64,000 nucleotides of DNA from positions 45,916 to 109,915 of the forward strand of contig DASVDE010000014.1 in NCBI GenBank assembly GCA_036381235.1, in the 5' to 3' direction. Origin of the DNA: DASVDE01 sp036381235. Its GTDB lineage: Bacteria; Actinomycetota; Thermoleophilia; Solirubrobacterales; 70-9. The translations under genes were made by a program, and so were the position numbers. Positions 59,720 through 64,000 of the stretch are shown here, piece by piece (positions within the stretch are counted from its first letter, which is position 1; every line of letters starts with the position of its first letter). The notes under the pieces were generated by a model. That model was not told where the DNA came from, searched no databases, and worked only from the letters and a program-made list of their open reading frames with translations.

Positions 59720-60417
59720 ACTCCTCCCGAGCGAGCCGCTTCGGGTTCGACCGGCGGGCCTGGATCGTCGTTGGAGCCGCCTCCTCGCAGCCTCTTCACC
59801 ACCAGGTAGACGATCAGAGCGAGGGCTGCGGCAACGACCGCGTAGTCGAGGTAATGGAGCTTGTCCCGCCAGTCTTCCCAGTTCTCGCCGACCGCCTCTC
59901 CGATCAGCGCCAGCATCAGGACCCAGGGAATGCAGCCGAGCAGGGTGAGCGTCGTGAAGCGCCAGAACGGCATTTTCGCCACGCCCGCCGGCAGCGAGAT
60001 GAAGGTTCGGATGATCGGCAGCATGCGGGTGAAGAAGACAGTGGCGTCGCCGTAGCGCTCGAACCAGTCGTCGGCCCATCGCAGGTACTTGGGTGGCAGG
60101 TGGATAAAGCGGTTTTTCTCCAACAGGTCGAGTCGCGCGTAGTAGCCGACCGCGTAGGCCGCCCACGACCCGGCCAGGTTGCCCAGCACGCCGGCGACGA
60201 CGATTCCCACCATTGTCAGCTCGCCATCGGCGACGCTGGCGCCGGCGAAGAGCATGATCGCCTCGCTCGGCACCGGCAGACACGCCGACTCCAGGGCCAT
60301 CAGGATGAAGACCGCCGGCAGCCCGGTGGTGCTGATGAAGTCCGTTCCCGCGTTGACGATCGGGTCGAGAAAGAAGTCTGTGACGCTGGCGAAGGGGAGC
60401 ATGCGGGAGCGGGGCAT
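59716..60417 (-). CDS. DedA family membrane protein
   Basis: A 233-residue protein with the DedA/SNARE-associated layout: FILMALESACLPVPSEAIMLF, GNLAGSWAAYAVGYYAR, FFTRMLPIIRTFISLPAGVA and a C-terminal helix. DedA proteins are proposed lipid scramblases or flippases, some for undecaprenyl phosphate. Here the gene is directly coupled to uppP, which makes a role in carrier-lipid recycling plausible. Confidence 0.93.
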   Translation of the reverse strand: MPRSRMLPFASVTDFFLDPIVNAGTDFISTTGLPAVFILMALESACLPVPSEAIMLFAGASVADGELTMVGIVVAGVLGNLAGSWAAYAVGYYARLDLLEKNRFIHLPPKYLRWADDWFERYGDATVFFTRMLPIIRTFISLPAGVAKMPFWRFTTLTLLGCIPWVLMLALIGEAVGENWEDWRDKLHYLDYAVVAAALALIVYLVVKRLRGGGSNDDPGPPVEPEAARSGGV

Positions 60418-60459
60418 TGTAGGGATTGAGGCATCCAGCCTCTAAACTCGCCCGGTCCC

Positions 60460-62352
60460 ATGAACCGGTTGAACCACCCCGTCTACCGCAACCGGGTGCT
60501 GCAGGTCGCGGCCGATGCGCTGCTCGTCGCGCTCTCCTTCTATCTGGCTTTTCGCCTGCGCTTCCTCGATGACGCGCACGGGATGCCGGATCGCTACGAG
60601 ACGCTGTTCCTGCAGGCGATCGGCTTCGTCGTCGCCGGCAAGGTGGCGATCTTCGCCGCCTTCGGCCTCTACCAGAAGTGGTGGCGCTACGTCAGTGGCC
60701 GCGACTTCATCCTGATCGTCCGCGCGGTGGCGGTCGCCAGCGCGATCCTGGTCGTCGTCTTCACCGTTCTGCAGCCGTTTGCCAACAGCCTGCCGCGCTC
60801 GGTCGCGGTAATGGACTTCCTGTTGACCCTGATGCTGATCGCCGGCGCGCGGCTCGCGGTGCGGCTGATAGTCGAGCGTCCGTCGCGGGGGTCCCGTGTC
60901 CCCAGGCGCGAGGTGCTGGTGGTCGGCGCCGGGTCCGGCGGACAGATGGTCGTCCGCGAGTTGCAGCTCAACCCCAACCTCGGGGCAACCGCGATCGGCT
61001 TCGTCGACGACGACCCGCGCAAACGCGGGATGCGCATGTCCGGCGGGTTGAAGGTCCTCGGCTCGACCAAGCAGATCGCGGCGATCCTCGACGAGACCGA
61101 GCCCGACGAGGTGGTGATCGCGATCCCCTCGGCGCCGGGGACGCTGCGCGCTCAGGTGGTCGCTGCCTGCCGTGAGCGGGAGATCCGCGTCCGCACCCTG
61201 CCGACCGTGTTCGAGCTGTTGCGCGGCGGGGTGCAGCTCAACAAGCAGCTGCGCGAGGTCCAGGTTGAGGATGTGCTGGGTCGCGACCCGATCGTGGTCG
61301 AGCTGGATCGGGTCGGCGCTTACCTGCGCGACCGGATCGTGCTGGTTACCGGCGCCGGCGGGTCGATCGGTTCCGAGCTCTGCCGCCAGATCGCCCGGGT
61401 CGGTCCACGGCTGTTGGTGATGCTCGACCACGCCGAGGACAACCTCTTCGAGATCGACCGCGAGATGGTCGAGGAGCGCCACTTCACAAGCGTCGAGTCG
61501 GTGCTCGCCGACTGCAAGGAGCCGGGCCGGATGCTGGAGGTGATGCAGCGCTTCAAGCCCGAGGTCGTCTTCCACGCCGCCGCCTACAAGCACGTGCCGC
61601 TGATGGAGGCGAACCCGTTGGAGGCTGTGCGCAACAACGCGATCGCGACGCGGATCACGGCCGAGACGGCAGCGGCCTCGAATGTCGAGCGCTTCGTTCT
61701 CGTCTCCACCGACAAGGCGGTCAATCCGCAGACGGTGATGGGAGCCTCGAAGGCGATGGCCGAGTGGATCGTCGAGCTCGCCGGCCACAAACACCCCGGC
61801 ACGCGCTTCGCCAGCGTCCGCTTCGGCAACGTGCTCGCCTCCTCCGGCAGCGTGGTGCCGATCTTCCGCGGGCAGATCGAGCGGGGTGGCCCGGTGACCG
61901 TCACCCACCCCGAGATGACCCGCTACTTCATGACGATTCCGGAGGCGGTCCAACTGGTGATCCGCGCCGGGGACATCGGCGCCGGCAAGGGTGAGGTGTT
62001 CGTCCTCGATATGGGGGAGCCGGTGAAGATCGTCGACCTCGCCCACAACATGATCCGGTTGGCCGGGTATGAGCCAGAGGCCGACATAGCGGTCGAGTTC
62101 ACGAAACCGCGGCCGGGGGAGAAGCTCCACGAGGAGCTGTTCGGCGCGGGGGAAAGCGAGCAGCCGACGGCCGCGAAACGGATCCACCGCGCGGTCCGCG
62201 AGGCTCCGCTGGAGCCGGAGTGGGTGGAGTCGACGCTGAACTCGCTGGAGCACCTGGTGATGGCCGGCGATGAGGCGAACCTCGCCGAACGGGTCGTCCA
62301 GCTGATCACGGCACCAGGCGGCGACGCCGCGACAGTCGTCTACGACGAGTAG
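60460..62352 (+). CDS. CapD/PglF-type nucleotide-sugar 4,6-dehydratase, membrane-anchored
   Basis: A 630-residue protein. Four helices occupy about 10-120, followed by a first Rossmann domain (VLVVGAGSGGQMVVREL, about 150-270) and a second catalytic SDR domain. The SDR domain has LVTGAGGSIGSELCRQIA, LVSTDKAVNP and the active-site MGASKAMAEWI, with Met in place of the SDR Tyr as in this family. Such enzymes make UDP-4-keto-6-deoxy sugars for surface glycans. It opens the polysaccharide locus at the right end. Confidence 0.93.
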   Translation: MNRLNHPVYRNRVLQVAADALLVALSFYLAFRLRFLDDAHGMPDRYETLFLQAIGFVVAGKVAIFAAFGLYQKWWRYVSGRDFILIVRAVAVASAILVVVFTVLQPFANSLPRSVAVMDFLLTLMLIAGARLAVRLIVERPSRGSRVPRREVLVVGAGSGGQMVVRELQLNPNLGATAIGFVDDDPRKRGMRMSGGLKVLGSTKQIAAILDETEPDEVVIAIPSAPGTLRAQVVAACREREIRVRTLPTVFELLRGGVQLNKQLREVQVEDVLGRDPIVVELDRVGAYLRDRIVLVTGAGGSIGSELCRQIARVGPRLLVMLDHAEDNLFEIDREMVEERHFTSVESVLADCKEPGRMLEVMQRFKPEVVFHAAAYKHVPLMEANPLEAVRNNAIATRITAETAAASNVERFVLVSTDKAVNPQTVMGASKAMAEWIVELAGHKHPGTRFASVRFGNVLASSGSVVPIFRGQIERGGPVTVTHPEMTRYFMTIPEAVQLVIRAGDIGAGKGEVFVLDMGEPVKIVDLAHNMIRLAGYEPEADIAVEFTKPRPGEKLHEELFGAGESEQPTAAKRIHRAVREAPLEPEWVESTLNSLEHLVMAGDEANLAERVVQLITAPGGDAATVVYDE

Positions 62353-62378
62353 CCTCTCGCAGCCAAGTCGGGGATTCT

Positions 62379-63125
62379 GTGGAGCTGATCAAGGAAATCG
62401 GCGCGTTCGCCGGCCTAGCCGCGTTCCTGGGCCTGGCCATCCTGGCGCTGCTGTCATTCACGCAGGGCCGCGACATCCGGCGACTGCGGGAGTGGGCGGG
62501 CTCGGCGCCCGAGCGCGACGCCGAGCTGAAGGACACCACCTCCGCCGCCGCGGCCGAGCGGGCGGAGGAGCTGCGACGACTGGAGGAGGCGCGGACCGCC
62601 GAGCAACGGGCGGTGACCGAGCGCGAGCAGCGCCGTCAGCGGCGCGAGGCAGGACTGCCCGAATACAGCCGCATGGAACGGATCCGCGCCCGGTTCTCCG
62701 AGCCGCTCTTGCTGGTCGCGGGTTTCGTCGCCGTCATCGTCATCGGCGGCGGCATCGCCTATGCGGTGCTGGCCGGGGGGGATGGCGACAGCGGGAAGGC
62801 GGCGAAGAGCAAGAAGGCATCGGCCATGCCGCCCTCCGAGATTGAGGTGACGGTCCTCAACGGAACCGCGGTCCCCGGCCTCGCCGCTCAGTTCGGCGAC
62901 ATAGTGGAGCGCAAGGGCTTTCAGCTCGGTGCGGTGACCAACAGCAGCTCCAGCTTCACCGACAGCGTCGTCATGTTCGAGCGCGGTCACGCTCCCGAAG
63001 CGCGGCGGGTCGCCGCGACGCTGGGCATCTCAGAGGTGCGGTTGATGAGCGCAGAGATCGCCTCGGTCTCCGCCGGGGCGCCGGTCGCGGTGGTCGTCGG
63101 GGAGGACAATGCCTCGACGGGTTAG
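62379..63125 (+). CDS. membrane protein with LytR C-terminal domain
   Basis: A 248-residue protein with a GTG start. A first helix (AFAGLAAFLGLAILALLSF) leads to an Arg/Glu-rich cytoplasmic coiled coil (about 45-95). A second helix (LLLVAGFVAVIVIGGGIAYAV) is followed by an extracytoplasmic LytR_C domain with VTVLNGTAVPGLAAQFGDIV. The domain often accompanies LytR-CpsA-Psr enzymes that attach glycopolymers to the wall, but the transferase domain itself is absent here. Confidence 0.88.
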   Translation: MELIKEIGAFAGLAAFLGLAILALLSFTQGRDIRRLREWAGSAPERDAELKDTTSAAAAERAEELRRLEEARTAEQRAVTEREQRRQRREAGLPEYSRMERIRARFSEPLLLVAGFVAVIVIGGGIAYAVLAGGDGDSGKAAKSKKASAMPPSEIEVTVLNGTAVPGLAAQFGDIVERKGFQLGAVTNSSSSFTDSVVMFERGHAPEARRVAATLGISEVRLMSAEIASVSAGAPVAVVVGEDNASTG

Positions 63126-63576
63126 CGCTGCGGCCACCGTCTTCGCGCTGCTCGTCATCGCCACCGTCGCGGCCTTCGCCGTCTCGCAACGGCTGAAGCG
63201 CGATCCCCTCGTTCTCGACCGGGTCACCTTCGGAACTCCGCTGAGCCGCAGCTTCACCCCGAATGGCGACTGTCGCCACGATCGCATCCGCATCCGCTTC
63301 CGAGTGACTCGCTCCGACCGGGGCACGGTGCAGGTTGTGAAGCCGGGCGGCAAGCTGATCGTCACCCTCGCCCGCGATCGCTTCCTGAAGCGCTATCGCT
63401 TCTTCACCTTCTACTGGGACGGGCGCAGCCGTGAGCCCGGCAGGGCGCAACCGGGCCGCTACAAGCTGCGGGTGAAGCTGCTCGACCAGGACCGCGTGCT
63501 GGTGCCCCCCGGCGTGATGCGTCTGCACAGGGCGCCTCGCAAGCCCCTCCCCACCTGCCAAAAGGGGGAGATGTGA
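63109..63576 (+). CDS. secreted/anchored FlgD-like Ig-fold protein
   Basis: A 155-residue protein. A signal peptide or anchor (VSAAATVFALLVIATVAAFAV) is followed by one beta-rich domain with SFTPNGDCRHD and YWDGRSREPGRAQPGRYKLR. This is the pattern of the FlgD/Gliding-motility-like Ig domain (PF13860-type). It overlaps the LytR_C gene by 17 nt and the next gene by 4 nt, so all are one operon. Role unknown; probably envelope-associated. Confidence 0.78.
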   Translation: MPRRVSAAATVFALLVIATVAAFAVSQRLKRDPLVLDRVTFGTPLSRSFTPNGDCRHDRIRIRFRVTRSDRGTVQVVKPGGKLIVTLARDRFLKRYRFFTFYWDGRSREPGRAQPGRYKLRVKLLDQDRVLVPPGVMRLHRAPRKPLPTCQKGEM

Positions 63577-64000
63577 GCGCGGTCCTCGCCGGAGCGGGCC
63601 TTCTGATCGCCGGCATCGCCGCCGCGTCGGCGATCGTCTTGCCCTCCGGCCGCCTTCGCGCCGCCGCGATGCTGCTCGCGGTAATCCTCGCTCCCATCCT
63701 GATCCTCGGCGACCAGTGGCACACGACCCAGATCGTCGACCTGCGCGACGACTCGCTGCGGCTGGTGTTGCTGGGCGCCCTCGCTCTGGCATTGACCGGT
63801 GCTCTCGCAGTCGCCTTCCATCGCTGGGCCGTCGCCTTCCCGGTGGCGGCAGTAGCGGTTCTTCCCTTCCGCATCCCTCTCGAAGCCGGTGGGGACACCG
63901 CCAATCTCCTGGTGCCTCTGTATCTCGTAATCGCGGGGGGAGTGGTGTCTTCGGCAATTCGCGACTGGTCGCTCCTCCCGCGGGTGGCGGGGGGGGAGGG
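63573..64000 (+). CDS. polytopic membrane protein, N-terminal part (possible O-antigen ligase family)
   Basis: The first 142 codons of a gene cut by the right edge, starting with a GTG that overlaps the previous stop. At least four helices are visible (for example LAGAGLLIAGIAAASAIVL, MLLAVILAPILILGD, LRLVLLGALALALTGALAV). The VAVLPFRIPLEAGGDTANLL segment recalls the start of O-antigen ligase/polymerase (Wzy-like) proteins, which fits the polysaccharide neighbourhood. The last visible codons LLPRVAGGEG belong to the repeat described at 63978-64000. Confidence 0.6.
   Translation, partial: MSAVLAGAGLLIAGIAAASAIVLPSGRLRAAAMLLAVILAPILILGDQWHTTQIVDLRDDSLRLVLLGALALALTGALAVAFHRWAVAFPVAAVAVLPFRIPLEAGGDTANLLVPLYLVIAGGVVSSAIRDWSLLPRVAGGE
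63978..64000. repeat. copy of the CCGCGGGTGGC/G-run repeat, cut by window edge
   Basis: CCGCGGGTGGC followed by GGGGGGGGAGGG matches the arm of the inverted repeat at 23294-23375 with one base change (A to G at position 12) and one extra G in the run. It is read in the same frame (PRVAGGEG). Whether a second, inverted arm follows cannot be seen. Confidence 0.6.

Overview
The window looks like a chromosomal replication-origin region of a high-GC actinobacterium, most likely of class Thermoleophilia (Solirubrobacter/Conexibacter-like). The basis is high GC content, many GTG/TTG starts, 4-nt ATGA/GTGA overlaps, an mce operon, an FHA/PP2C/RodA/PBP/PknB cluster, a Bacillus-type menaquinol bc complex and a GyrB with a large insertion. 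The lineage is inference; no 16S rRNA is present. Apart from rpmH and the tRNAs, gene density is near complete and no gap exceeds 300 nt.

Layout. 1-4478 (minus): an mce operon of four MCE/MlaD proteins, the last cut by the window edge. 4661-9823: two paralogous secreted proteins of unknown function flank a large MMPL/RND exporter. Then come tRNA-Lys, tatC and tatA with a TatC-linked membrane protein, and a zinc-ribbon protein. 19983-12223 (minus) is a tightly overlapping run: hemB, a two-domain AhbA/B-like siroheme decarboxylase/Lrp protein, hemL, a small unknown, qcrA-qcrB-qcrC, menG and a polyprenyl diphosphate synthase. It couples tetrapyrrole synthesis, the menaquinol:cytochrome c reductase and menaquinone synthesis. 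20031-29248: an ABC-2 exporter, a YmdB phosphodiesterase, a membrane glycosyltransferase, an alkaline-phosphatase-fold protein, an aminotransferase, a first D-Ala-D-Ala ligase, a bifunctional nuclease and tRNA-Ile.

Origin core 29309-42982: rpmH-rnpA-yidD-yidC-jag-rsmG-parA-parB run leftward and dnaA-dnaN-recF-dciA-gyrB-gyrA run rightward. DnaA-box-like motifs lie between dnaA and dnaN, and a near-consensus parS overlaps the rnpA/yidD junction. 42991-56189: an HNH nuclease, pheA, a membrane protein, three Ser/Thr kinases and the envelope-growth cluster fhaA-fhaB-pstP-rodA-pbpA-pknB-ddl. 56329-64000: purM, a TetR regulator with a frameshifted alpha/beta hydrolase, uppP, dedA, and the start of a surface-polysaccharide locus (CapD-like dehydratase, LytR_C protein, FlgD-like Ig protein, and a truncated polytopic gene).

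Main unexplained signals. (1) A two-copy element at 5461-5566 and 31608-31718 has identical inner sequence blocks but an outer stem whose sequence differs completely while pairing is kept, as expected of a structured RNA; one copy contains the rsmG start codon. (2) hemL and fhaA appear to start on ATT and ATC codons behind strong Shine-Dalgarno sequences. (3) A short repeat encoding PRVAGGEG-like peptides recurs inside three reading frames, once as a perfect 26-bp inverted repeat. (4) A perfect hairpin abuts the MMPL exporter start codon. No CRISPR array, insertion sequence or prophage was seen.
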